Shown: positions 16,243 to 24,443 of the stretch, in pieces
Layout of the letters: every line of letters begins with the position of its first letter
How positions within the stretch are numbered: position 1 is the stretch's first letter
Source of the DNA: an uncultured Veillonella sp.
GTDB taxonomy: Bacteria > Bacillota > Negativicutes > Veillonellales > Veillonellaceae
Length of the DNA stretch: 25,316 bases
Assembly: GCA_900538355.1 (NCBI GenBank)
Contig: UPXS01000025.1
Location: 1-25,316 of the forward strand
Reading direction: 5' to 3'
Notes under the pieces: generated by a model
What the model saw: the letters and a program-made list of their open reading frames with translations, nothing else
What the model was told of the DNA's origin: nothing
Database searches by the model: none
Program-made: the position numbers and the translations under genes

Positions 16243-19200
16243 ATGAGTCGTCTCATGTATATTTCTAATTTAGGAAAACAAATCCAATATATAGAAAAGG
16301 CTGTCGCTACCTATCCAGAGCTTTTACAAGGGGAGGTAGACGTTTGCAACATGAAAAAACCGCCTCTCTGGGATGGGGATTTTGAAAGCCGCCTTCGCGC
16401 TGCTGATGTAGTTCTCGTGACGAATATGGGGGTGGGCTTAGATTCACCATTTTTGGAACGTCTGGAGCGGTGGCTATATGCGCATCATCCTAAATACTGG
16501 ATCGATGTGGTAGAGCCTAAGAAAACAGATATTCTCTATCGGAACTTAGGTGAGGAACAGCGAGTTCGTCTTGAAAGTTACCGCCGCACTAGTGGTGTCA
16601 TGAACTATGTGCGCTTGATCAATGGTGCTTTCAGCGCGAAACCTGTCTCTGAATGGGAGGAGCCAGATCATATTCCGTGGCAGGCCATCATGGGCCGTAA
16701 AGGCAATATCTACGAAACCTATGATGAGTTTATGGAGGCTGAAGGGCATCGCGAATGGCCATCCATAGCGGTATATTTTTACCGAGACGAGTGGGTCATG
16801 GGGGATATTGAGTATCAGCAAGCCCTGTTTGAAGAGATTTATAAACATCAGTACAACCCAATTATTTTTTACGGACAGTATGGCTCGAATCCTCGCGTGG
16901 GTATTCCGAATATGAAGCTGTCCATGAACCATCTCTTTGGGACGGATGTATGTCCCTTTGATGTGCTCATCAACACATGTAAATTCTCCTTCCAGTCCTT
17001 AGGGGCTCAAACCTTGGAGGAGTTAAAATTACAGGATGTTCCTATCGTTCAAGGCTACACCATATACATGGACGAAAAGTCCTGGGCAGCAGATCCACAA
17101 GGTGTGACGCCACTAGATGTGAATCTATCTATTTCACAGCCTGAGCTGGATGGCGTTATCCACGGCGGTGTTGTGGCTTGTCAGACCTTTGATGAGCAGG
17201 GCCACTATATGTACCTACCTGTGAAAGAACGCATCGGTGCTGTGGTACAACGTGCTATTAAGTGGTCTAAGCTGCGTCACATTCCAGTATCGGAACGAAA
17301 GGTAGTCATTATATTACATAATTATCCGCCGAAGAACTCTAATATTGGGTCCGCTGCAGGTCTTGATACACCTGAGTCGGTGCTGCGATTGTTGCGTCAA
17401 ATGCAAGCGAAAGGATATTCAATCGATAGTGTACCAGAAACGAGTGCAGCGTTGATGGATATGGTTACCTCTCATATGACGAATGACCGTTCCATGCTCA
17501 CTGATGAGCTGTTAGCCTCTGCGAAAGGTCGTATGAGTAGCGATGATTATAGAGCATATTTTGCTACACTGCCAGAAGATACACAGAAGGCTATGGTTGC
17601 ATCTTGGGGCGAGGCGCCAGGAGATGTATTCGTTTACGATGATGAAGTTATCATCCCTGGGTTTTCCAATGGCAATTTATGGATTACGGTACAGCCGCCT
17701 CGTGGCTTTGGGGAAAATGTATCTGCTATTTACCATGATTCCTGTTTGCCTCCACCGCATCAATATCTAGCCTTTTACCATTGGGTACGAACTGTCTTTG
17801 AAGCGGATGCAGTCATCCACGTTGGTACTCATGGATCCCTAGAATGGCTACCCGGTAAGGGGGCGGGCCTCAGTTCTAGTTGTTATCCAGAAATTGGTAT
17901 CTCTAGTTTGCCTAATATTTATCCCTATTGGACTACGATTATAGGGGAGGGTATTCAGGCAAAACGGCGTAGCTCGGCCTGCTTGGTGGGGCACTTGTCG
18001 CCGCCGATGACGACGGCGGGCCTTTACGATGAGTTTGAAGAACTAGAGGCCTTGCTCGATGAGCATAGTCATTTTGAGCAAGAACACCGTGAGAGTGTAT
18101 CAGATATAGAGAATGTAATCAGAGAGAAAGTCATCTCCTGTCATCTTATTGAAGAAGATCGGGGTGCCACCATGGCAGTAGGTGATATGATTACAGAGGT
18201 TCACGAAAAGCTGAGTGACTTAAAGCATATGCAGATGCGTAATGGTTTGCATATCTTAGGCCAAGGACCTGAGGGGATAGACTTAGAAGAATTTATTACA
18301 GCTATTATCCGAAACCCTCAAGGTGAGATGGCATCGGGCCTTGCTGTTATAGCAGAGGAACTGGGCTACGATTGGTCCTATGTTGAGGAACATACTGGAG
18401 AAACTGATAAGGATGGTACACGATACAGTGTTATTATCGACCGCATATGGGATGAGTTGCGTAGCTTTGTAAGCTATGTAGTCAATACGCCAGATTACTC
18501 CGTATCTGAACGGTTAGAACCGTTGGCAAAGGCTATCGTTCAAGAGTATATTCCTAAGTTAGGAGCTACGAAGAACGAGCTTGTTTCTATTTCTAGAGCC
18601 CTACAAGGGCAGTATGTAGAGCCTGGACCTGGGGGTGCACCTTCGAGTGGTCAAGTTGATGTACTGCCTACAGGACGTAACTTCTATGGTTTAGATGAAC
18701 GGGCTTTACCTACAAAGGTCGCCTATCAATTAGGCATAGAGCTAGCAGATCAAGTCATTGCTGATTATATTTTGAATGAACAGCGATATCCTGAAACAGT
18801 AGGTATCATTCTATGGGCTACAAGTAACTCTAGAAGTCATGGTCAGTGTTTAGGTGAGTTTCTATACTTGCTAGGGGTTCGGCCTAAATGGCAGTCAGGT
18901 GGTCGTGTATCGGGGCTAGAAGTAATCCCTTTAGACGAATTACAGCGTCCTCGCATCGATGTGATGGGCCGCATCAGTGGCCTCATTCGCGATATGATGC
19001 CTACCGCAATTGGGTGGCTCGACAAGGCTGTTGAACTAGTAGCAGAATTAGATGAGTCGTTGGAAGACAACTACGTGAAAAAGCATATTCACGATGATGT
19101 AGACTGGCTCGTTGAGCAAGGTGAGGACCCTCTATTGGCTACTAAAAAGGCTAGACTCCGCATCTTTGGCGATCCGCCCCAAGCTTATGGCACGGGTGTA

Positions 19201-19866
19201 GGTGCCTTGATTGAAGGCAAAAACTGGGAGTCTTTACAAGATATTGCTCAAGTTTATAGCCAGTGGAGTAGCTTTCACCTGCACAAGGACATTCCTCAGG
19301 ATATGAGGCTGTTCCAGCGTCGATTAACTACGATGGATGTGACCATTAAGAATGAAGATAACCGGGAAACGCACATTATGAGCGCTGATGATTATTATAG
19401 CTATCACGGTGGTCTCATTGCAGCGGTGCGTACTGCAAAGGGCAGTGCGCCACGGGCTTATGTGGGTGATAGCTCGAATCGTAGTCGCGTTGTGATGCGC
19501 TCCTTAGGTGATGAAATTCGTCGTGTCGTGCAAGGGGAAACACAGAATCCTAAATTTATTCAAGCCATGATGCAACACGGATATAAAGGGGCATCAGATA
19601 TGTCAAATGTAGTTTCCCATACCTTTGGGTGGGGTGCTACGAGTGATGTCGTACCAGATTGGATCTACGAAGGGTATGCTAATAAGTATGCCTTAGACAA
19701 AGCAGTACAAGATTGGATGCGCCAAGTAAACCCTTGGGCTTTGCAACGTATTACAGAAATCTTGCTAGAAGCCTCTCAACGTGGTTACTGGGATGCTTCA
19801 CAAGAAATGTTACAAGATTTACAGTCGTTATATATTTCCATAGAAGGTGTTATAGAAGGTCGTTAG
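16243..19866 (+). CDS. cobN: CobN/BchH-family large chelatase subunit (1207 aa)
   Basis: This is the catalytic, tetrapyrrole-binding subunit of a class I chelatase, probably cytoplasmic as no signal peptide is present. The hallmark motif HVGTHGSLEWLPGKGAGLS begins at H526. Other CobN/Mg-chelatase blocks include HNYPPKNSNIGSAAGLDTPE near residue 365, QPPRGFG near 485, and VGIILWATSNSRSHG with LGVRPKW near 860-890. Length suits CobN (usually about 1100-1400). GGAGG at 16232-16236, inside the end of the D-subunit gene, is close ahead of the ATG. CobN inserts cobalt into a corrin precursor; related HmuS proteins sit in heme-uptake operons of Bacteroidetes and have been reported to remove iron from heme. 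Here it is flanked by its I and D partners and by receptors and binding proteins. The family is certain; whether the substrate is corrin, heme or another ring, and the reaction direction, is open. Confidence 0.93.
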   Translation: MSRLMYISNLGKQIQYIEKAVATYPELLQGEVDVCNMKKPPLWDGDFESRLRAADVVLVTNMGVGLDSPFLERLERWLYAHHPKYWIDVVEPKKTDILYRNLGEEQRVRLESYRRTSGVMNYVRLINGAFSAKPVSEWEEPDHIPWQAIMGRKGNIYETYDEFMEAEGHREWPSIAVYFYRDEWVMGDIEYQQALFEEIYKHQYNPIIFYGQYGSNPRVGIPNMKLSMNHLFGTDVCPFDVLINTCKFSFQSLGAQTLEELKLQDVPIVQGYTIYMDEKSWAADPQGVTPLDVNLSISQPELDGVIHGGVVACQTFDEQGHYMYLPVKERIGAVVQRAIKWSKLRHIPVSERKVVIILHNYPPKNSNIGSAAGLDTPESVLRLLRQMQAKGYSIDSVPETSAALMDMVTSHMTNDRSMLTDELLASAKGRMSSDDYRAYFATLPEDTQKAMVASWGEAPGDVFVYDDEVIIPGFSNGNLWITVQPPRGFGENVSAIYHDSCLPPPHQYLAFYHWVRTVFEADAVIHVGTHGSLEWLPGKGAGLSSSCYPEIGISSLPNIYPYWTTIIGEGIQAKRRSSACLVGHLSPPMTTAGLYDEFEELEALLDEHSHFEQEHRESVSDIENVIREKVISCHLIEEDRGATMAVGDMITEVHEKLSDLKHMQMRNGLHILGQGPEGIDLEEFITAIIRNPQGEMASGLAVIAEELGYDWSYVEEHTGETDKDGTRYSVIIDRIWDELRSFVSYVVNTPDYSVSERLEPLAKAIVQEYIPKLGATKNELVSISRALQGQYVEPGPGGAPSSGQVDVLPTGRNFYGLDERALPTKVAYQLGIELADQVIADYILNEQRYPETVGIILWATSNSRSHGQCLGEFLYLLGVRPKWQSGGRVSGLEVIPLDELQRPRIDVMGRISGLIRDMMPTAIGWLDKAVELVAELDESLEDNYVKKHIHDDVDWLVEQGEDPLLATKKARLRIFGDPPQAYGTGVGALIEGKNWESLQDIAQVYSQWSSFHLHKDIPQDMRLFQRRLTTMDVTIKNEDNRETHIMSADDYYSYHGGLIAAVRTAKGSAPRAYVGDSSNRSRVVMRSLGDEIRRVVQGETQNPKFIQAMMQHGYKGASDMSNVVSHTFGWGATSDVVPDWIYEGYANKYALDKAVQDWMRQVNPWALQRITEILLEASQRGYWDASQEMLQDLQSLYISIEGVIEGR

Positions 19867-19867
19867 T

Positions 19868-20779
19868 ATGAAGCAAAGAATTTCTATTATTTGTGCCATC
19901 GTCATGATGGTACTATTGGTGGTCGGCTGTGGCCCTACACAGACGGGGACATCAGGGACCACACATCAAGTTACAGATGGGACAGGCACAGTTGTTACGG
20001 TGGCTAATGAACCAAAGCGTATAGTTCCTATTGGCACGAGTACGGAGGATATCGTGTTATCCTTGGTGGACCCAAGTCGAGTGGCAGCGATTGGTACATT
20101 GCCAAATAATGTGCCTGATGCGGCTAGCAAGGTAGAAAAACATGTGAAAGCCTCTGCAGAGTCCTTATTATCTGTACAACCTGATCTGGTATTAATTCCA
20201 AACTGGATGTCTCCTGACGCGATTGGAGAAATGCGAAATATGCAAATTCCAGTGTATGTGTACAAGACGCCAACTACGGTTGAAGAAGCAAAAGCTACTA
20301 TTCATGAGATTGCAGAGCTCCTACATGCCTCTGATGAATCCATGATTGCTAGCATGGATGCAGATTTGAAAACCGTTGAGGATTTAGCCAATAAGCATAC
20401 AGGACCTCGTCCTGTGGTGGCTTTTTACTCGCAATTTGGCCTAAATGGTGGCAAGGGGTCAACCTTTGATGATATGTGTAAGTATATGAAGGTGACCAAT
20501 GCGGCTGCTGAATTGGGTCTTGGTGCCTATGATAATGGGACGCGTGAGGATTTGATTCGCATGAACCCCGACGTGATTATCATTCCATCAGCGTCCTATA
20601 CTTCTGATGGCTATAAGCCTGCATCGGCAGATCAGCTCTATTCAGATCCTGCCCTTCAAGGTGTCAAAGCTATTGCTAACCATCGTGTGTTTCTTGTAGA
20701 TTCTGCACAGATCATGAGTTATTCCCAATTTATGACCCGTGCAATGGTATCTATGACACAATATATATATAGTATGTAA
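19868..20779 (+). CDS. ABC transporter substrate-binding lipoprotein C (303 aa), no adjacent permease
   Basis: This is a third Peripla_BP_2 (FecB/BtuF-like) protein. It starts one base after the cobN stop, with AGAAGG (19854-19859) as ribosome site inside cobN. The lipoprotein signal is MKQRISIICAIVMMVLLVVGC with Cys21 in VVGC. The body has PKRIVPIGTSTEDIVLSLV, LLSVQPDLVLIPNWMS, TTVEEAKATIHEIAELL, and KGSTFDDMCKYMKVTNAA around residue 200, matching the FDDMCKYM block of binding protein B. NPDVIIIPSASYTSDG and LQGVKAIANHRVFLVDS form the second lobe. No permease or ATPase follows, so it may feed permease B, which is paired with its closest relative here, or a transporter elsewhere. Its link to cobN suggests it carries the chelatase substrate or product precursor. 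Confidence 0.92.
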   Translation: MKQRISIICAIVMMVLLVVGCGPTQTGTSGTTHQVTDGTGTVVTVANEPKRIVPIGTSTEDIVLSLVDPSRVAAIGTLPNNVPDAASKVEKHVKASAESLLSVQPDLVLIPNWMSPDAIGEMRNMQIPVYVYKTPTTVEEAKATIHEIAELLHASDESMIASMDADLKTVEDLANKHTGPRPVVAFYSQFGLNGGKGSTFDDMCKYMKVTNAAAELGLGAYDNGTREDLIRMNPDVIIIPSASYTSDGYKPASADQLYSDPALQGVKAIANHRVFLVDSAQIMSYSQFMTRAMVSMTQYIYSM

Positions 20780-20802
20780 TTTTATGTGTGTGGAGGTTTT
20801 TT

Positions 20803-22671
20803 ATGAAAGTATCCAAAATGAAACGATTATCCATGTATGTAGGGTTAGCCCTCGTATTTGGTAGTACATTGAGTGCAACCCAAGTATTAGCGGCTGACGC
20901 AGGTGATGCGAAGGAAGCGCATACCATTGTTGTTACTGCAACACGTAGTGAACAACAACTTTCTGAGGTACCAGCTAGCGTAGGCGTAGTAACAGGCGAT
21001 GATATCCGCGAACGCCATGCTACAACAATGAATGAAGCATTGAATATCGTACCAGGTGTAGATATCAATACATACGGTGGTGGCGTAGGTTACACAAATT
21101 CTAATGCATTCCGTATCAATGGTTCTGACCAAGTATTATACTTGGTAGACGGCATCAATATGGGTGCGGCAGGTGTGAATCCACCGATGACAATTTTGAA
21201 GGATATGTCTGGTATTGATCGCGTAGAAGTACAACGTGGTGCAGGTTCTACATTGTATGGTTCCGGTGCCATCGGTGGTGTTGTGAATGTAATTACTGCA
21301 AAACCTGAGCAAGGCGTTCAAACTAAGCTTCGTGTCATGGGCGGTAGCAATGATTTAGAGCAATACGCAATTACCAACGAAGGTAGCAAAAATGATTGGT
21401 ACTGGCGTGTAGGCGTACAAAAGGATATCATCGGTTCCTATAAAGATGGTCATGGCGTGCGCATTCCTCAACATGGTAATAGCCATAATGCATCTTTTAT
21501 GGTAGGAAACAAAATCAATGATAAAAACGATGTAAAAATTTCCTACGATACATACCGTGGCGATGTAATGTACTCTGACCATTTAGGTGCTTTAAACCAT
21601 ATCCGTTATGGTCATGAAGCAAATGATTCCTTGCGCGCTATTTGGAATAACAAAATTAGCAATCGTTGGAGCCATCAATTCTATGTGATGAATAATCACT
21701 ATAAAACAGAATATGATCACTACCCAACAGATGTAAAAACTCGTGGTATCGGTGATCAAGTAACATACAAAGCTAAAGACCATACCGTAGTAGGTGGCTT
21801 TGACTGGCGTCAAGATAAAGTGGTTAACATGGGCGGTGTAAAACTAACAAACGCATCTTACTATATCCAAGATGAATGGAAGTTCGCTCCTAAATGGACT
21901 GTAACACCTGGTATCCGCATTGACCATCATTCTTCCTTCGGTACTCATACATCTCCATCCATCAGCCTTGGTTATGATGTAAATGCGAAAACAAATGTGT
22001 ATGCTGCGTATAAAGAGTACTTCTTGGCTCCTACACCATACCAATTATTCGATGGCTTTAACGGCAACCGCGACTTGAAACCTGAAACAGGTCGTGAATT
22101 TGACCTTGGTGTACATCATAAATTCGGTAAAACTTGGAACAGTAACCTCAGCTTCTTCAGCCGTCATACGAAGGACAGAATCGGTTGGGTTATGACAAAT
22201 CCAGCAGCTTTCACAGGCCAATATCGCAATTTCGATACTGAAAAAGCATATGGCATCAATGCAGACGTACGTAAACAATTGACTAATCACTTGTCCGCCC
22301 GTCTTGGCTATACATATACTCATATTGATGCAACACCTACACGCAAAGCTAATCGCGATGGTTATGTGCCTAAACATGCAGTTAATGCTGGTCTTGACTA
22401 CAATGATGCTAAATGGGATGCTCACTTGGATATCCGCGGCATCATCGATCGTCCTGGTACTGCTGCTAATGTATTCCCTCGCAAAACATACTGGTTGGCT
22501 GACATCAGCGCTAACTACCGAGTACGCGAAAATGTAACTGTATTTGGCCGTATCAACAATATCTTTGATACATACTATGCAGAACAATCTAGCGTTCGCT
22601 GGGGTAACCCTGGTGACTGGTGGCCAGGTCAAGGTCGTAACTTGCGCTTAGGCCTTGAAGTAACTATCTAA
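20803..22671 (+). CDS. TonB-dependent outer-membrane receptor C (622 aa), BtuB/heme-receptor-like
   Basis: This is the fourth receptor. The ATG at 20803 follows TGGAGG (20791-20796) by 6 nt and starts a standard signal peptide (cleavage after LA at residue 30). The in-frame GTG at 20788 precedes the ribosome site and is rejected. The TonB box is HTIVVTA (residues 40-46), close to consensus. Plug motifs are EVPASVGVVTGDDIRER, NEALNIVPGVDI, VLYLVDGINMG, IDRVEVQRGAGSTLYGSGA and GGVVNVIT. YFLAPTPYQLFDG (FLAP at 407-410) and NRDLKPETGREFDLG resemble the FRAP/NPNL box, again without an intervening His. It ends LRLGLEVTI, without the C-terminal Phe of the other three. Compact size and plug style fit BtuB or HmuR-like receptors. 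Coupling to cobN and binding protein C suggests a metal-tetrapyrrole ligand, by inference. Confidence 0.92.
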   Translation: MKVSKMKRLSMYVGLALVFGSTLSATQVLAADAGDAKEAHTIVVTATRSEQQLSEVPASVGVVTGDDIRERHATTMNEALNIVPGVDINTYGGGVGYTNSNAFRINGSDQVLYLVDGINMGAAGVNPPMTILKDMSGIDRVEVQRGAGSTLYGSGAIGGVVNVITAKPEQGVQTKLRVMGGSNDLEQYAITNEGSKNDWYWRVGVQKDIIGSYKDGHGVRIPQHGNSHNASFMVGNKINDKNDVKISYDTYRGDVMYSDHLGALNHIRYGHEANDSLRAIWNNKISNRWSHQFYVMNNHYKTEYDHYPTDVKTRGIGDQVTYKAKDHTVVGGFDWRQDKVVNMGGVKLTNASYYIQDEWKFAPKWTVTPGIRIDHHSSFGTHTSPSISLGYDVNAKTNVYAAYKEYFLAPTPYQLFDGFNGNRDLKPETGREFDLGVHHKFGKTWNSNLSFFSRHTKDRIGWVMTNPAAFTGQYRNFDTEKAYGINADVRKQLTNHLSARLGYTYTHIDATPTRKANRDGYVPKHAVNAGLDYNDAKWDAHLDIRGIIDRPGTAANVFPRKTYWLADISANYRVRENVTVFGRINNIFDTYYAEQSSVRWGNPGDWWPGQGRNLRLGLEVTI

Positions 22672-22696
22672 TGGTTATAAATTTAATAATCCTTGT

Positions 22697-22726
22697 GAAA
22701 GAGCCTCTAGGGGCTCTTTCATTTTT
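22697..22726 (+). terminator. Intrinsic terminator after receptor C
   Basis: GAAAGAGCC (22697-22705) pairs perfectly with GGCTCTTTC (22712-22720) around a 6-nt loop and is followed by ATTTTT. It lies 25 bases after the receptor C stop and is the only convincing + strand intrinsic terminator between tonB and here. Confidence 0.88.
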
Positions 22727-22740
22727 GCATTAATAATGCA
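22726..22740. promoter_or_regulatory. Perfect 7-1-7 palindrome, possible operator
   Basis: TGCATTA-A-TAATGCA is a perfect dyad with a single central base, sitting at the end of the terminator T-run and about 80 bases upstream of the candidate aminotransferase promoter. The 7-1-7 layout resembles Fur-family sites, but the half-site sequence does not match the Fur consensus. Binding is unproven. Confidence 0.3.
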
Positions 22741-22819
22741 TGGTATATTTGTTATATTATGAGATTGGTTTTCACTAATTGATAAGTCAGTCATATGTAC
22801 ATAAGTCTGTATTATAAAA

Positions 22820-22836
22820 CTATAGATTTTCTATAG
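22820..22836. repeat. 7-bp inverted repeat over candidate -35
   Basis: CTATAGA (22820-22826) and TCTATAG (22830-22836) flank TTT. The repeat covers the -35 region of the candidate aminotransferase promoter, so it could be an operator. AT-rich composition makes chance occurrence plausible. Confidence 0.3.
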
Positions 22837-22851
22837 TAAAAGCACTATAAT
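22823..22851 (+). promoter_or_regulatory. Candidate promoter of the aminotransferase gene
   Basis: A perfect -10 TATAAT (22846-22851) is preceded at 17-nt spacing by TAGATT (22823-22828), which matches three of six -35 bases. Transcription from about 22858 would give a leader of about 140 nt. Confidence 0.38.
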
Positions 22852-22904
22852 ATTAGGTATCTATATATATCAATATATTAGTACTTTATCTTTGTAAAGA
22901 ATAG

Positions 22905-22978
22905 AACTGCGGCTGTATGTAGTGGTTTTGTTACTTTTACAGTTAATATAGCCTCCCTATCGAGGCAGTTTCTTTTTT
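22905..22978 (+). promoter_or_regulatory. Possible attenuator-like leader of the aminotransferase
   Basis: GCCTC (22951-22955) pairs with GAGGC (22962-22966) and is followed by a T-rich run to 22978, a weak terminator shape. AACTGC (22905-22910) can pair with GCAGTT (22965-22970), which would break that hairpin, or its first five bases can pair with CAGTT (22940-22944). The mutually exclusive pairings are visible. No T-box motif or known riboswitch is seen, and regulation is an inference. Confidence 0.28.
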
Positions 22979-22995
22979 AGAGGAGTTGGATCTCA

Positions 22996-24312
22996 ATGAA
23001 ACAACCAGAATTGTCGCCGTATATGATGGCTCGAAAGCCATCTGGCATTCGCCTAGGACAAATTAAATTCTTGGAACGTAAGAACCCACCAATTTTGGTG
23101 AATGGTTCTATTGGTAATGTAATGCGTCCTATGCATCCCGCCATGCAGCGTCGGTTGTTCGATTTGGGCGGAGTGAATAGCCCGTTCCATACAGGCATCG
23201 TACCGTATGTACCAACTACAGGTACCGATGAATGCCGCGAAGCCTTCCTTCACATTTTGCGCAGCCAAGGCTTTGATACAACAGGACTTAATGTACTCGT
23301 AACAGACGGTGCATCTATGGCGATGGAAATTATCATGCTTGGCGTATGTGGTGGTGCTGGGGAAGAGGAACGCCCTCTATTAATGTTCAACCCATCCTAT
23401 ACAAATTATGATGCGGTAGGTCTTCGCATTGGCCGTAAAACAGTTACTGTGGAGCGTCAACTTAATGAAAACGGCGAATTTGAATTGCCATCCGTTGAAA
23501 CTGTAGAACAACGTATCATCGATACAAAACCAGGTGCGTTGCTCATCATTCCTTACGATAACCCAACAGGTCAATTATTCAGTAAAGAAACATTGATTGA
23601 ATATACAAAATTATGTGTTAAACATAATTTGTGGATTATCTCTGACGAAGCATACCGCGAGTTGGCTTACGAAAAAGGGAAAGAAACATCTAGTATTTGG
23701 GCGTTAACCAATAAGGATGTTCCTGGCATTGAAGGCCGTCGCATCAGCCTTGAAACAGCTAGTAAGGTATGGAACGCTTGTGGCCTACGCATTGGCGCCA
23801 TCATTACGGATAACAAATTGTGCTATGAAAAATCTGTAGCCGAATATACAGCGAACCTTAGTGCTAATACATTAGGTCAATATATCTTCGGTGCTTTGGC
23901 TCATGAAAGTTATGCAGACCTTCATAACTGGTATGAGCAACAACGTGATTACTACCGTCAAATGATCTTTGAACTCCACGAAGGTTTCAAAGCGGTCGAA
24001 CCTGATTTCATCGTATCTCGTCCAGAAGCGTCTATTTACTTTGTTATCGACGTACGCAAGGTAGCGAAACCTGGCTTTGACGGTGTTGAATTTGCCTCTT
24101 GGTGCGCTGAACACGGTGCTGTTAGCCTTGATGATGGTAAAGAATATACACTCCTCATGGCTCCACTTAATGGTTTCTATAGCGGTAAAAAAGGCGAAGA
24201 TAATCCAGGCAGAACACAGTTGCGTGTATCCTTCTGTGAAAATCCTGACCTATTGCGCTTGGCACCTGAATTATTATCTAAACTATTCAGAGCCTACGAA
24301 GCACAACGATAA
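22996..24312 (+). CDS. PLP-dependent class I/II aminotransferase (438 aa)
   Basis: This is a cytoplasmic fold-type I pyridoxal-phosphate enzyme that would transfer an amino group between an amino acid and a 2-oxo acid. Visible landmarks are the NPTG motif at residues 189-192, SDEAYRELAYE with the cofactor-ring Asp217 and Tyr220, and the Schiff-base lysine K257 in ETASKVWNACGLRIG. The C-terminal arm has RTQLRVSFCENPD, containing the substrate-carboxylate arginine. AGAGGAG (22979-22985) lies 10 nt ahead of the ATG. Length is slightly above the usual 390-400, from an N-terminal extension and internal insertions. It has its own promoter-like region and terminator, so it is probably a single-gene unit unrelated to metal uptake. 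The amino-acid specificity (aspartate, aromatic or other) cannot be read with confidence. Confidence 0.9.
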   Translation: MKQPELSPYMMARKPSGIRLGQIKFLERKNPPILVNGSIGNVMRPMHPAMQRRLFDLGGVNSPFHTGIVPYVPTTGTDECREAFLHILRSQGFDTTGLNVLVTDGASMAMEIIMLGVCGGAGEEERPLLMFNPSYTNYDAVGLRIGRKTVTVERQLNENGEFELPSVETVEQRIIDTKPGALLIIPYDNPTGQLFSKETLIEYTKLCVKHNLWIISDEAYRELAYEKGKETSSIWALTNKDVPGIEGRRISLETASKVWNACGLRIGAIITDNKLCYEKSVAEYTANLSANTLGQYIFGALAHESYADLHNWYEQQRDYYRQMIFELHEGFKAVEPDFIVSRPEASIYFVIDVRKVAKPGFDGVEFASWCAEHGAVSLDDGKEYTLLMAPLNGFYSGKKGEDNPGRTQLRVSFCENPDLLRLAPELLSKLFRAYEAQR

Positions 24313-24337
24313 AAGAAGTATAATTCTAATATAATAG

Positions 24338-24363
24338 ATGCCCTCCTTTTGGAGGGCATTTTT
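24338..24363 (+). terminator. Intrinsic terminator after the aminotransferase
   Basis: ATGCCCTCC (24338-24346), loop TTTT, GGAGGGCAT (24351-24359) and a T-run to 24363 make a strong 9-bp stem with tail, 25 bases after the stop. Confidence 0.92.
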
Positions 24364-24443
24364 AGTTGAATTATTATTACTATAATATTGTTAGTAAAAT
24401 TAATAAAATAATGATAGAATTATGATATAAGGAGGTGTATATA

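Larger units (their letters stand above)
22672..22995 (+). other. 324-base AT-rich intergenic region with terminator, dyads and leader
   Basis: No coding region is seen here. From left to right it holds the terminator of the uptake array, a perfect 15-bp dyad, a candidate promoter overlapped by a 7-bp inverted repeat, and a leader of about 140 nt ending in a small GC hairpin with T-run just before the aminotransferase ribosome site. Each is entered separately. Confidence 0.6.

Noticed and set aside
22852..22995. T-box leader of the aminotransferase
   Set aside because: The conserved T-box sequence and specifier-loop layout are absent; only small hairpins are visible.
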